Positions 1 through 7,540 of a stretch of 43,856 nt of DNA are shown piece by piece. The notes beneath the pieces are model-generated. The model was not told the origin of the DNA. It did no database searches and saw nothing but the letters and a program-made list of their open reading frames with translations. Both the position numbers and the translations under genes were made by a program. The stretch is from CAKOSP01 sp964369625 (GTDB taxonomy: Bacteria > Bacillota_I > Bacilli_A > RF39 > UBA660). The stretch is from the NCBI GenBank assembly GCA_964369625.1, contig CAYJFC010000009.1, forward strand, positions 1 through 43,856, in the 5' to 3' direction. The stretch's first letter is position 1. The number at the start of each line of letters is the position of its first letter.

Positions 1-5
1 AAAAT

Positions 6-1187
6 ATGATTGAAAATTTATTAAAAAAATACTATGTATCGGAAAAAGATTTAAAATTAGAAGTAATGGCTTATTACGATAAAATTTTTAAAATAAATGA
101 AAGTATTAAAGTTGTTCATATTGCAGGAACTAATGGAAAAGGCAGTTGCTGTGAAATTTTAAATAGTATTATGCTTAAAGCCGATTATAAAGTTGGAAAA
201 TTTATGTCACCCCACTTAATTAGATTTAATGAAAGAATAACAATTAACAATAAAGAAATTACAGATGATCAATTTCTATATTATTATAATAAATTACAAC
301 CGGTAATTGAAAAATATCCGAGCAAAATATCTTTTTTTTCTATTTTATGTATGGTAGCATTATTATTTTTCAAAGATAATAAAGTTGATTTGGTTATATT
401 AGAAACTGGAATTGGAGGAAGATATGACAGCACAAATTTTGTCGCTAATCCTTTAGTATCTATAATTACTTCTATTAGTTATGATCATACTAACATATTA
501 GGTAGCACTCTAGAAGAAATAGCCTTTCAAAAAGCAGGAATAATTAAAAATAACTCTGACACAGTAATATTTAATAATGACGATAATATATTAAATATTT
601 TTAGAAGTGAATGTAAATTAAAAAATAATATAATTCATATTGTAAAAAAAGTGAATAACGAAATAAAAATAAATTTAAGTGGAAATATTCAAAAAAGAAA
701 TGCTTCATTAATAATAAAAACTATTGAAATTCTCAATAAAAAAGGATTTAAAATTTCCTCTAACGCTATAAATAATGGGCTTGTTTCAATTATTCATAAA
801 GCAAGATTCGAAACTATATCAACCGAACCTCTAATAATTTATGACGGTGCTCATAATGAAGAATCTATCAATGTTTTTTTTGAAAATGTATATAATTATT
901 ATGAGAAACAAAAGAAATTATATATCATTTCTATATTAAAAAAGAAAAAATATGAATCTATTATTAAAAAAATTATTTCTGAAGACTGTACTGTTATTTT
1001 TACAGAAGGTAATCAAAAAAATTTTTTCAGACCAAAAGAAGAACTATATAATTACGCTATAAATTATTCTACTAATATATTAAAGATGGAATTAAAAGAC
1101 ACTATAGAATACTTAAATAATTTTAATGGAGTTACTTTTGTAATTGGAACTTTTTATCTATATCAAGATATTATAAATTTAGTATAA
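6..1187 (+). CDS. folC: Folylpolyglutamate synthase / dihydrofolate synthase
   Basis: This 393-residue ATP-dependent ligase adds glutamate to folates or dihydropteroate in the cytoplasm. The P-loop GTNGKGS lies at residues 41-47, SPHLIRFNERI follows at about 69-79, the ETGIGGRYDSTN motif is near 131-142, and DGAHN of the C-terminal Mur-ligase-like domain is near 280. The family is usually slightly longer (about 420 residues) and the N-terminus here is short. Only five bases precede the ATG, so the ribosome binding site cannot be seen and the true start could lie outside the window. It is followed by a strong intrinsic terminator at 1270-1307. The family assignment is secure; dual DHFS/FPGS activity is inferred. 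Confidence 0.93.
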   Translation: MIENLLKKYYVSEKDLKLEVMAYYDKIFKINESIKVVHIAGTNGKGSCCEILNSIMLKADYKVGKFMSPHLIRFNERITINNKEITDDQFLYYYNKLQPVIEKYPSKISFFSILCMVALLFFKDNKVDLVILETGIGGRYDSTNFVANPLVSIITSISYDHTNILGSTLEEIAFQKAGIIKNNSDTVIFNNDDNILNIFRSECKLKNNIIHIVKKVNNEIKINLSGNIQKRNASLIIKTIEILNKKGFKISSNAINNGLVSIIHKARFETISTEPLIIYDGAHNEESINVFFENVYNYYEKQKKLYIISILKKKKYESIIKKIISEDCTVIFTEGNQKNFFRPKEELYNYAINYSTNILKMELKDTIEYLNNFNGVTFVIGTFYLYQDIINLV

Positions 1188-1201
1188 AAAGTTAATAAAA
1201 A

Positions 1202-1307
1202 ATTATATTGCATTTACGAGCTATAATCTACGTTAGCAACTAAAACTATAAATGCCCCAGAATAAAAATAAAGTTGATAGAAATTAATCTATCAACTTTT
1301 TCTTTTA
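1202..1307 (+). repeat. Non-coding element R1 (first of three related elements)
   Basis: R1 has TTGCAT at 1208-1213, a TATAAT box at 1222-1227, the core GTTAGCAACTAAAACT at 1232-1247, an A-rich linker and a perfect 11-bp terminator stem. It resembles R2 and R3, but its -35 to -10 spacing is only 8, so the promoter looks degenerate. It could encode a short plus-strand RNA of about 70 nt. Its function is unknown. Confidence 0.6.
1270..1307 (+). terminator. Strong intrinsic terminator, probably bidirectional
   Basis: The stem 1270-1280 pairs perfectly with 1289-1299 around an 8-nt loop and is followed by a T-rich run to 1307. It lies between the convergent folC and the transporter gene ending at 1314, and it also forms the 3' end of element R1. 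Confidence 0.85.
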
Positions 1308-1313
1308 ATATTT

Positions 1314-2597
1314 TTAAGAATATATACTTACTCGTTTATTCATTTTAACTATTCTAAAAACATTTATATATGAAATAAATCCTCCGAGTAGTAATAGTGC
1401 AAAAGCACAATATATATCTACATTTATATAGTGAATTATTATTACAATTATAATTTTAATAATTAAATCTATTATTGAAATTATAAGCAATTGTTTAACG
1501 TTTCCACTAATTCTTGTTATTATATCTGATGAGTAGTCTAAACAATAACTCATACAATAAACAAAAATAAATATATAACTATATAAAGTAGCTGATTCAA
1601 CGGCACTAAATTCAATATTATAACTTAGTTGCAACGTAAATATAATCATAGATAGTATTGAACCTATTATTGCACTTATTGTTGTTCTTCTTATAACAAC
1701 TGAGTATTTTTTTATTTTACCAATATACATTTGTTCTTCTATATATTTAACGTATATATTATGAATAAATGTTCCAAATTTATAACTTTCATACAATACT
1801 TTACTTATCAATATTCCAATATTTCCAAATAGTGATCCTACATAAGTGGAAATAATTATGCCAGAATCATATACCATAATACTTAATAAATAGTGATAAT
1901 TTTCTTTTAATATTTTTACTCCCTTTTTAATTTCCATATATTTAAACTTTACTTTACCAACTATCTTATATGTTAAATATGTTTGGTGTATTTCTGTTAC
2001 AATATATATAGATAATATGCATATTAATATAACTGCATTACTCATTGAAATTATTTTAGATAGACCTAATAATATAATTAATAAAATATTAATATAAGTT
2101 AATCTATTTTTATTTATTTTAGCAATGTCTACTATATTTCCTTCAGTGTTTCCAACAGAGTATAAAGGTCTTAAAATTCCTATAACTATACTTTTTAAGA
2201 TCATAAAAATAAAATAAATATTTAATATTTTAATGAATTGATTATTATCAAAAAATATCTCTCCAATTTTATTTCTAAAAAGAAATACTAATAAGCATAA
2301 AAACGTACCATACAATATATTAATTAAAACGGTATTTGAAATATGTTCACTCTGTTTTTCTATTGTTTTTTGCCTTTTAGTATCGCGTTTAGCACTTTCT
2401 GATATAGCGTATATTCCACCATAAATAAAATTATATATGTTTTCTCCTACTGCATATACAATATAAACATCAGTATTAATAATTAATAATAATATTTGAG
2501 AAATATATTTATTAATATATGCCATAGAATCTTGACTTAATAATTTTAAAAATTTATTACTCTTTTTTTTAACCACTATTTTACTACTCTCTCTCAT
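1314..2597 (-). CDS. Polytopic membrane protein, flippase/MATE-like transporter
   Basis: This 427-residue protein is built almost entirely of hydrophobic helices (roughly 10-12 segments) after a short basic N-terminus. The overall pattern, with a positively charged cytoplasmic start and paired helices with small loops such as IRRTTISAIIGSILSMIIF, resembles polysaccharide flippases (Wzx/MurJ/MATE superfamily), but no diagnostic motif was recognised, so substrate and mechanism are open. The start codon has no clear Shine-Dalgarno sequence. An extended -10 (TGTTATAAT, 2613-2621) would place transcription about 10 nt upstream, so the message may be nearly leaderless. Elements R1 and R2 bracket the gene. 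Codon use and AT content look like the neighbours. Confidence 0.6.
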   Translation of the reverse strand: MRESSKIVVKKKSNKFLKLLSQDSMAYINKYISQILLLIINTDVYIVYAVGENIYNFIYGGIYAISESAKRDTKRQKTIEKQSEHISNTVLINILYGTFLCLLVFLFRNKIGEIFFDNNQFIKILNIYFIFMILKSIVIGILRPLYSVGNTEGNIVDIAKINKNRLTYINILLIILLGLSKIISMSNAVILICILSIYIVTEIHQTYLTYKIVGKVKFKYMEIKKGVKILKENYHYLLSIMVYDSGIIISTYVGSLFGNIGILISKVLYESYKFGTFIHNIYVKYIEEQMYIGKIKKYSVVIRRTTISAIIGSILSMIIFTLQLSYNIEFSAVESATLYSYIFIFVYCMSYCLDYSSDIITRISGNVKQLLIISIIDLIIKIIIVIIIHYINVDIYCAFALLLLGGFISYINVFRIVKMNKRVSIYS

Positions 2598-2612
2598 GTC
2601 ATTACATTATAA

Positions 2613-2621
2613 ATTATAACA
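2613..2621 (-). promoter_or_regulatory. Extended -10 promoter of the flippase-like gene
   Basis: The minus strand reads TGTTATAAT here, with a second TATAAT just downstream. The predicted transcription start is about 10 nt or less before the ATG at 2597, which explains the missing ribosome binding site. Confidence 0.55.
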
Positions 2622-2693
2622 TAAAATCATTTTTTTATTATTATAATTATTTAATAATTAATTACATAATTTTTCACTCGTTAAAATAATCTA

Positions 2694-2796
2694 TTGCATT
2701 TACAAAACAATAGATTTATATTCTACTTATGGGAAGTTAGCAACTAAAACTAAAATTGCACTGTTATAAAAATAAAGATATTAAATCATTTAAATG
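2694..2796 (+). repeat. Non-coding element R2 (second of three)
   Basis: R2 has the best promoter of the three: TTGCAT at 2694-2699, a 17-nt spacer and TATATT at 2717-2722. The core GTTAGCAACTAAAACT lies at 2736-2751, 13 nt after the -10. The A-rich linker is conserved, but the terminator stem is eroded to a short TAAAT/ATTTA hairpin. It sits between two minus-strand genes and points toward the retron. Confidence 0.6.
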
Positions 2797-2820
2797 TTAG
2801 TTTTCTTTTGTTTATTACGT

Positions 2821-3399
2821 TTACTGATTTCTTTTAGTACGTTGTCTAACAACATCTTTTTCTTCATAACTCATATTAGAATATTCATTTAATACATATT
2901 CACTTATTTCTTTTGAAGAATTTAAAATAGCATTTGAATAAACAACCTCTTTATTATCATTCAAATTAAAATCATTATCTTTTATATTTTTATTTTGTGA
3001 TGATTGTGTCATGGATTTTGATAATTCTTGTCTTCTATTTTCTCTGATTCCCAATTTTTTTAGCACCTTATTTACTCTTATATAATTATATCTTTGAAGC
3101 ATAACACAATATAAATTAGACAACAACAAAAATACATATAAAAATGTTGGAGTAAACAACATTCCAACAATACTTAATAACACTCCTGTTAAATGAATTA
3201 TTATATTTTTTCTGATGCCATTTTTCTTGAAATTATTTATACTATTAACAGACAATCTATGTAAAAAATAATTATTTTCTTTTAAACTAGCATTATCTTT
3301 TGTTATAATTTTTCCTAATGATATAATTATTTTTTTAAAATATTTAATACCCATAAATTCATATATTTTTTCTTCAATTTTTTTATTTTTAATCTTCAT
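2821..3399 (-). CDS. CrtO-like (glycosyl-diaponeurosporenoate acyltransferase family) membrane protein
   Basis: This is a protein of 192 residues from the ATG at 3399, which has GGGAG eight bases upstream. An upstream TTG at 3450 lacks a ribosome binding site and was not used. The hydrophobic stretch at about residues 75-105 (IIIHLTGVLLSIVGML followed by FLYVFLLLSNLYCVML) runs into QRYNYIRVNKVLKK. From memory, Staphylococcus CrtO has the same order of a hydrophobic segment followed by QRYNRPRL and a basic tail. The C-terminal 60 residues are polar and Asn/Ser-rich. In S. aureus CrtO finishes staphyloxanthin synthesis, but no carotenoid gene is nearby, so another acyl-transfer role or only a shared fold is possible. 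It lies between R2 and R3 and diverges from the retron. Confidence 0.5.
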   Translation of the reverse strand: MKIKNKKIEEKIYEFMGIKYFKKIIISLGKIITKDNASLKENNYFLHRLSVNSINNFKKNGIRKNIIIHLTGVLLSIVGMLFTPTFLYVFLLLSNLYCVMLQRYNYIRVNKVLKKLGIRENRRQELSKSMTQSSQNKNIKDNDFNLNDNKEVVYSNAILNSSKEISEYVLNEYSNMSYEEKDVVRQRTKRNQ

Positions 3400-3489
3400 A
3401 CCACTGACTCCCAAACTATAAATATATGTATATAATAACAAATATACCAACTAATCACAATCTCTTATTATAATAAACCATATTAAAGC

Positions 3490-3580
3490 TATACTCTATT
3501 TAATGAAAGTTAGCAACTAGAACTTCCACAGAATAAAAATAAAAGTTAATAGAAATTAATTTATTAAATTTTTTTATTAT
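3490..3580 (+). repeat. Non-coding element R3 (third of three), directly upstream of the retron
   Basis: R3 has a TATACT box at 3490-3495, the core GTTAGCAACTAGAACT at 3509-3524 (again 13 nt after the -10) and the linker AGAATAAAAATAAA shared with R1. Its imperfect terminator-like stem (TTAATA/TATTAA) is followed by seven Ts. The retron promoter starts almost immediately afterwards. Confidence 0.6.
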
Positions 3581-3581
3581 A

Positions 3582-3590
3582 TGTTATAAT
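3582..3590 (+). promoter_or_regulatory. Retron promoter (extended -10)
   Basis: TGTTATAAT lies here, and the predicted start at about 3596-3598 coincides with the first bases of the a1 repeat. This is the expected geometry for a retron transcript. The -35 region (about 3562-3567) is weak, which suits an extended -10. Confidence 0.65.
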
Positions 3591-3597
3591 ACTAGCA

Positions 3598-3762
3598 AGC
3601 AACAGCCTTAGGATTTTTCCTACTATAGCGATTCGTTATGGGATAGATAAATGTGTATCAATAATTATAATTATTCTTAGTGAACTACTCTACATTTCAT
3701 GTAGGCGCTGCGTTTTACTTCGCTGCAGTTCACCTCCATATTATAATATTTTATGTGTTGCT
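3598..3762 (+). ncRNA. Predicted retron msr-msd RNA
   Basis: The ends are complementary: AGCAACA (3598-3604, a1) pairs with TGTTGCT (3756-3762, a2). Next comes CCTTAGG with a guanosine at 3611/3612 as the likely branch point. Hairpins follow at 3609-3613/3618-3622 (TAGGA/TCCTA) and 3625-3630/3634-3639 (ATAGCG/CGTTAT, one G-U pair). A 16-nt perfect palindrome lies at 3660-3675. The msd stem GTGAACT (3680-3686) / AGTTCAC (3727-3733) encloses hairpins 3690-3695/3699-3704 and 3707-3712/3721-3726. This matches the msr-then-msd order of known retrons directly before the RT gene. The branch G and the msDNA ends are inferred by analogy with Ec86. Confidence 0.8.
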
Positions 3763-3777
3763 ATTAGGAGGTATTAT

Positions 3778-4725
3778 ATGTGGAAATATTTAGACTTAAA
3801 TAAATATAAAGAATTTATAATATCTCTTAATTTAATTGATTTAAAAATTACTGATGAAAAGAAAATTAATATTCTTTATACTATCAGTAATACTATAAAT
3901 AAAAATTATAAAATATGTAATATTACAAACAATAATAAAATAAGAAAAATATATATACCCTCTAATAATTTGAAACACATACAAAGAAATATTTTGAAAA
4001 ATATTTTAGTAACAAAATCTGTTTCAATTTATTCAAAAGCTTATATGAAAAACTATTCAATTATAGATAATGTAAAACCACATTTAAATAATGGCAATAT
4101 ATTAAAATTAGATATTAAAAATTTTTTTGATAATATTACATATGAATTAGTTCATAACATAGTTTTTCCTGAATCTTTATATCCCAAAGGAATAAGTCAT
4201 TTATTAACAGAGCTATGTACATATAATGGATATTTACCTCAAGGAGCGCCTTCTTCAGCATATATTAGTAATCTAATACTAAGAAATTTTGATTATATTA
4301 TAGGTAATTATTGTAATAATAACAATATAGTTTATACACGTTATTCTGATGATTTAACTTTTTCTGGAGATTTTAATAAAAAGGAATTAATTGTTTTAAT
4401 AAAAGAAGAACTAGGAAAATTAAATTTACATTTGAATTACAAAAAAGTAAGACTATTAAAACAGCATAATAGAAAAATTATAACTGGTATTATTATTAAT
4501 AAAAAATTACAATCTCCTAAAAATTACAGAAAAGATATTAGAAAATCTGTATATTACATAAATAAATTTGGTATTAAAAATCATTTAATAAAAAACGATA
4601 TTAATGAAGACAGTGTTTTCTACTTAAAAAAGATATATGGAAAAATATTATATATATTGCAAATAGATAAGAATAATCAAGAATTTATTAAATATAAAAA
4701 CATTATAAAAAAATTAATACATTAA
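3778..4725 (+). CDS. Retron-type reverse transcriptase
   Basis: This 315-residue RT is predicted to copy the adjacent msd RNA into branched multicopy single-stranded DNA (msDNA). Visible motifs are NVKPH (98-102, the retron NAxxH with A to V), catalytic LDIKNFFDNI (111-120, D112), LPQGAPSSAYISNL (153-166), YSDDLTFSG (189-197, catalytic D191/D192) and ITG (235-237, the retron VTG position). Length is typical for a retron RT without fused domains. There is no maturase or endonuclease domain, so it is not a group II intron protein. AGGAGGT lies five bases before the ATG and three bases after a2. No effector gene follows: the stop is inside a terminator and the next gene is convergent. The family is secure; the retron type is not assigned. 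Confidence 0.92.
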   Translation: MWKYLDLNKYKEFIISLNLIDLKITDEKKINILYTISNTINKNYKICNITNNNKIRKIYIPSNNLKHIQRNILKNILVTKSVSIYSKAYMKNYSIIDNVKPHLNNGNILKLDIKNFFDNITYELVHNIVFPESLYPKGISHLLTELCTYNGYLPQGAPSSAYISNLILRNFDYIIGNYCNNNNIVYTRYSDDLTFSGDFNKKELIVLIKEELGKLNLHLNYKKVRLLKQHNRKIITGIIINKKLQSPKNYRKDIRKSVYYINKFGIKNHLIKNDINEDSVFYLKKIYGKILYILQIDKNNQEFIKYKNIIKKLIH

Positions 4726-4751
4726 AACACTAATTTTCATTAGTGTTTTTT
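4724..4751. terminator. Bidirectional terminator between RT and flavoprotein gene
   Basis: AAAACACTAA (4724-4733) pairs with TTAGTGTTTT (4740-4749) around a 6-nt loop, with T runs on both strands. The stop codons of both convergent genes lie in the stem, so there is no room for a retron effector downstream. Confidence 0.85.
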
Positions 4752-6319
4752 TTAACAATTGCTTCTGCTATTTTCATTCCATCTATAAATGAAGATGTGA
4801 TTCCTCCAGCATAACCAGCCCCTTCACCGGCAGGATAAATTCCATTAATATTACATTCAAAATTATCATTTCTAATAATTTTAACTGGTGATGAAGTTCG
4901 AGATTCTACTGCTGATATTAACACATCATCATTAGAAAAACCTTTTATTTTATTACCAAAATTTTCTATTGCTTCTATTAAGGATTCATTTATATATTCA
5001 GGAAATATATCTTTAATATTAGTTAATTGGTAATCACCTTTAAAAATAGGGTTTATTTTACCCACTTTTATTGTTTCAGTGTTTTCTTTGAAATCTTTAT
5101 ACAACATCGTTGGAATTTTACCATTACCTAAAGTATATGCTTTTTCTTCTAAATTTCTTTGAAATTTTATACCATCTAAAGCTTCATGGCCATAATCACT
5201 TTTATCTATAGTAACTATTATTGCACTATTAGCATTTTCTGAATTTCTATCATGATAACTCATACCATTAATAGCAAGAGAATTTTTTTCACTTGATGAA
5301 TTTACAACATATCCCCCTGGGCACATACAAAATGTATAAACTCCTCTTTTATTTTTTGTTTGATATGTTAATTTATAACTTTGATTTTCTAAAAGTGGAT
5401 GATTTTTCAAGCCTATTTGACTTTCATTAATCATTTCTTGTTTATGCTGCACTCGTACACCAACTGCAAAAGGTTTTGATTCCATTAATATATTATTATT
5501 ATAAAGCATTTCAAAAGTATCTCTAGCAGAGTGCCCTATTGCAAGCACTAAAATATCACAATTAATAGTTTCTAAATCATTGACTACTATGCTTTTTAAT
5601 TTATTATCCTCAACATTGATATCAGTTAATTTAGTATTAAACATAAATTTACCACCCAAAGATATTATTTCTTTTCTCATATTAATTATCACATTTCTAA
5701 GTATATCTGTTCCTATATGAGGATTTTTTTCATACAATATGTTTTCTGGAGCTCCAAACTTTACTAATAGATTAAATAAATATTTAAATCTATTTTCTTT
5801 ATCTTTAATTAAAGTATTTAATTTCCCATCAGAAAATGTTCCAGCTCCACCTTCACCAAATTGAACATTCGATTCAGGATTCAAATTACCTGTTTCAAAG
5901 AAATCAGCTATATCAAGTTCTCTTTCTTCTACAGTTTTACCTCTTTCAATTATAAGTGGATTAAAACCATTTTTAGCTAGCAAATAACCAGATATAAGAC
6001 CAGATGGTCCAGATCCAACTATAACTATTTTCTCTTTATTTTTATTAGCATTTACCTTAAAAATATAATTTTCTTCAACATAATTTAAAACATCATTATC
6101 CTTATTTCTTAAAAGTATATCTTCCTCATTATTAGCGTTAACTAATACTTCCAAAATAAAATATATTTCAGGTTTTTTTCTAGCATCTATAGATTTTTTT
6201 GATATCTTATAATCAATTATATCTTTTATATTAATATTTAATCTTCTGTAAATATGTTTTTTTATTGTTTCATCATTATAAACATTTATATTTATTTTTA
6301 TTTGTCTAATTTTTATCAT
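4730..6319 (-). CDS. FAD-dependent dehydrogenase (COG2509-type)
   Basis: This 529-residue flavoprotein starts with a roughly 90-residue domain (IRQIKININVYND, and later SIDARKKPEIYFILEVLV) that typically precedes the Rossmann fold in this family. The dinucleotide-binding GSGPSGLISGYLLAKNGFNPLIIERG-type segment begins near residue 103 (GSGPSG). The C-terminal FAD-contact motif GEGAGYAGGITSSFIDG is near 500. The substrate is unknown for the family. Its ATG overlaps the last 14 bases of the upstream flavoprotein gene, with GGAGAG about ten bases before it, so translational coupling is likely. Confidence 0.85.
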   Translation of the reverse strand: MIKIRQIKININVYNDETIKKHIYRRLNINIKDIIDYKISKKSIDARKKPEIYFILEVLVNANNEEDILLRNKDNDVLNYVEENYIFKVNANKNKEKIVIVGSGPSGLISGYLLAKNGFNPLIIERGKTVEERELDIADFFETGNLNPESNVQFGEGGAGTFSDGKLNTLIKDKENRFKYLFNLLVKFGAPENILYEKNPHIGTDILRNVIINMRKEIISLGGKFMFNTKLTDINVEDNKLKSIVVNDLETINCDILVLAIGHSARDTFEMLYNNNILMESKPFAVGVRVQHKQEMINESQIGLKNHPLLENQSYKLTYQTKNKRGVYTFCMCPGGYVVNSSSEKNSLAINGMSYHDRNSENANSAIIVTIDKSDYGHEALDGIKFQRNLEEKAYTLGNGKIPTMLYKDFKENTETIKVGKINPIFKGDYQLTNIKDIFPEYINESLIEAIENFGNKIKGFSNDDVLISAVESRTSSPVKIIRNDNFECNINGIYPAGEGAGYAGGITSSFIDGMKIAEAIVKKNTNEN

Positions 6320-7484
6320 TTAAGTACTCTCCTATAATATAACCACTAATAAAAGCATTAGCTAAATTATATCCTCCACAATCACCGTCTATATCTAAAA
6401 GTTCCCCTGCCACAAAAACATCTGGATATTTAATAAGTTCAAAATTATCATTTATTTCAAAAGTATCTATTCCACCACTTGTTACTTGTGCTTTATTAAA
6501 ATCTCCATAAGAATTTATATTAATTGTATACTTCGTCAATATTTTTTCAAGTCTATTTAAATCATTATCATTTAATTCATCAAATGAAGTATTTATATCC
6601 AATTTATTATTTTTAAATAAAATATATAATAATTTATAATTTATAATACTTTCTAAAAGTTCTATTAAAGTTCTATTTGGTAGTTTTTCATTTCTTAATT
6701 TTAAAAATTTTTTTATATCACTATATTCAGACATAAAATTTATACTAACCTTAACATCTTCATTGCTATCTATAAATCTTACAGCTAGTCTACTAATATT
6801 AAAAGTACATATACCACTAATACCATTTTCTACTAATTGGAGTTCTCCAGCTTCATCTTTTATAAATTCATCATTTACATAAAGAGATAGCTTAGAATTA
6901 ATTCTAATACCACCCCAAGTATTTGATGCTTTATTATTAGTATATAAACTAGTAAGAACAGGAAGTGGCTTTACAACTTTAATTCCTAAATTTTTAAAGT
7001 AGCTATGAAAATATCCATCACTACCTGTTTTACTATAAGACATTCCTCCAGTTGCAACTATTATTTTATCTGCATTAAATTCTGTTTTTATCTTTTCTAT
7101 ATTTTTCACATTATAGTCATAAACAAATTTTATATTCTTATTTTTACATTCTAGCATTAACATATTAAGTACTGATGCACTATTTTTACTTACCGGATAA
7201 TAATAACTATTTATTAATGATCCTTCGATTCCTAAATTAGTTAAATAATCAAAAACTATATCCTTATAAGATATAAGTTTATTAAGCAAATTTTGATTAC
7301 TGCAATTATAATTATTATTATTTATATTACTATTATAATAATTACATCTACCACTTCCAGTAATTAAAAGTTTTTTTCCTGCATTACTATTTTTTTCTAA
7401 TATTGTTACATTATTATTTTTATTTTTAGATTTTATAGCAGCCATTAAACCTGCTGGTCCTGCTCCAATTATTACAATATTCAT
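6306..7484 (-). CDS. HI0933/BaiN-like NAD(P)/FAD-dependent oxidoreductase
   Basis: This protein of 392 residues starts at the ATG at 7484, which has AGGTG six bases upstream; a GTG three codons earlier is less likely. The N-terminus IVIIGAGPAGLMAAIKS is the FAD-binding motif, followed by GKKLLITGSGRCNYYNSN, typical of the HI0933 family (TIGR00275). Near the C-terminus VTSGGIDTFEIN and VAGELLDIDGDCGGYNLANAF are also family signatures. The reaction is undefined in most bacteria; BaiN of bile-acid converters is a homologue. It is driven by TGTTATAAT at 7503-7511 and coupled to the downstream flavoprotein. Confidence 0.88.
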   Translation of the reverse strand: MNIVIIGAGPAGLMAAIKSKNKNNNVTILEKNSNAGKKLLITGSGRCNYYNSNINNNNYNCSNQNLLNKLISYKDIVFDYLTNLGIEGSLINSYYYPVSKNSASVLNMLMLECKNKNIKFVYDYNVKNIEKIKTEFNADKIIVATGGMSYSKTGSDGYFHSYFKNLGIKVVKPLPVLTSLYTNNKASNTWGGIRINSKLSLYVNDEFIKDEAGELQLVENGISGICTFNISRLAVRFIDSNEDVKVSINFMSEYSDIKKFLKLRNEKLPNRTLIELLESIINYKLLYILFKNNKLDINTSFDELNDNDLNRLEKILTKYTININSYGDFNKAQVTSGGIDTFEINDNFELIKYPDVFVAGELLDIDGDCGGYNLANAFISGYIIGEYLNDKN

Positions 7485-7502
7485 ATCTTGCACCTCATAT
7501 GT

Positions 7503-7511
7503 ATTATAACA
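7503..7511 (-). promoter_or_regulatory. Extended -10 promoter of the two-flavoprotein operon
   Basis: The minus strand reads TGTTATAAT, about 19 bases before the chosen ATG at 7484, leaving a short leader that contains AGGTG. Confidence 0.6.
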
Positions 7512-7540
7512 TAAAAAAACAACATAAATTAATATGTTAT

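Noticed and set aside
3400..3450. TTG start adding 17 residues to the CrtO-like protein
   Set aside because: There is no ribosome binding site before the TTG, while the ATG at 3399 has GGGAG at good spacing.
1202..3580. Integron attC-like cassette sites
   Set aside because: GTTAGCA only partly fits the GTTRRRY core, no matching RYYYAAC partner was found, and no integron integrase is in the window.
3778..4725. Group II intron or diversity-generating RT
   Set aside because: The protein lacks maturase and endonuclease domains, carries the retron NxxxH and TG motifs, and no domain V RNA, template repeat or variable repeat is visible.
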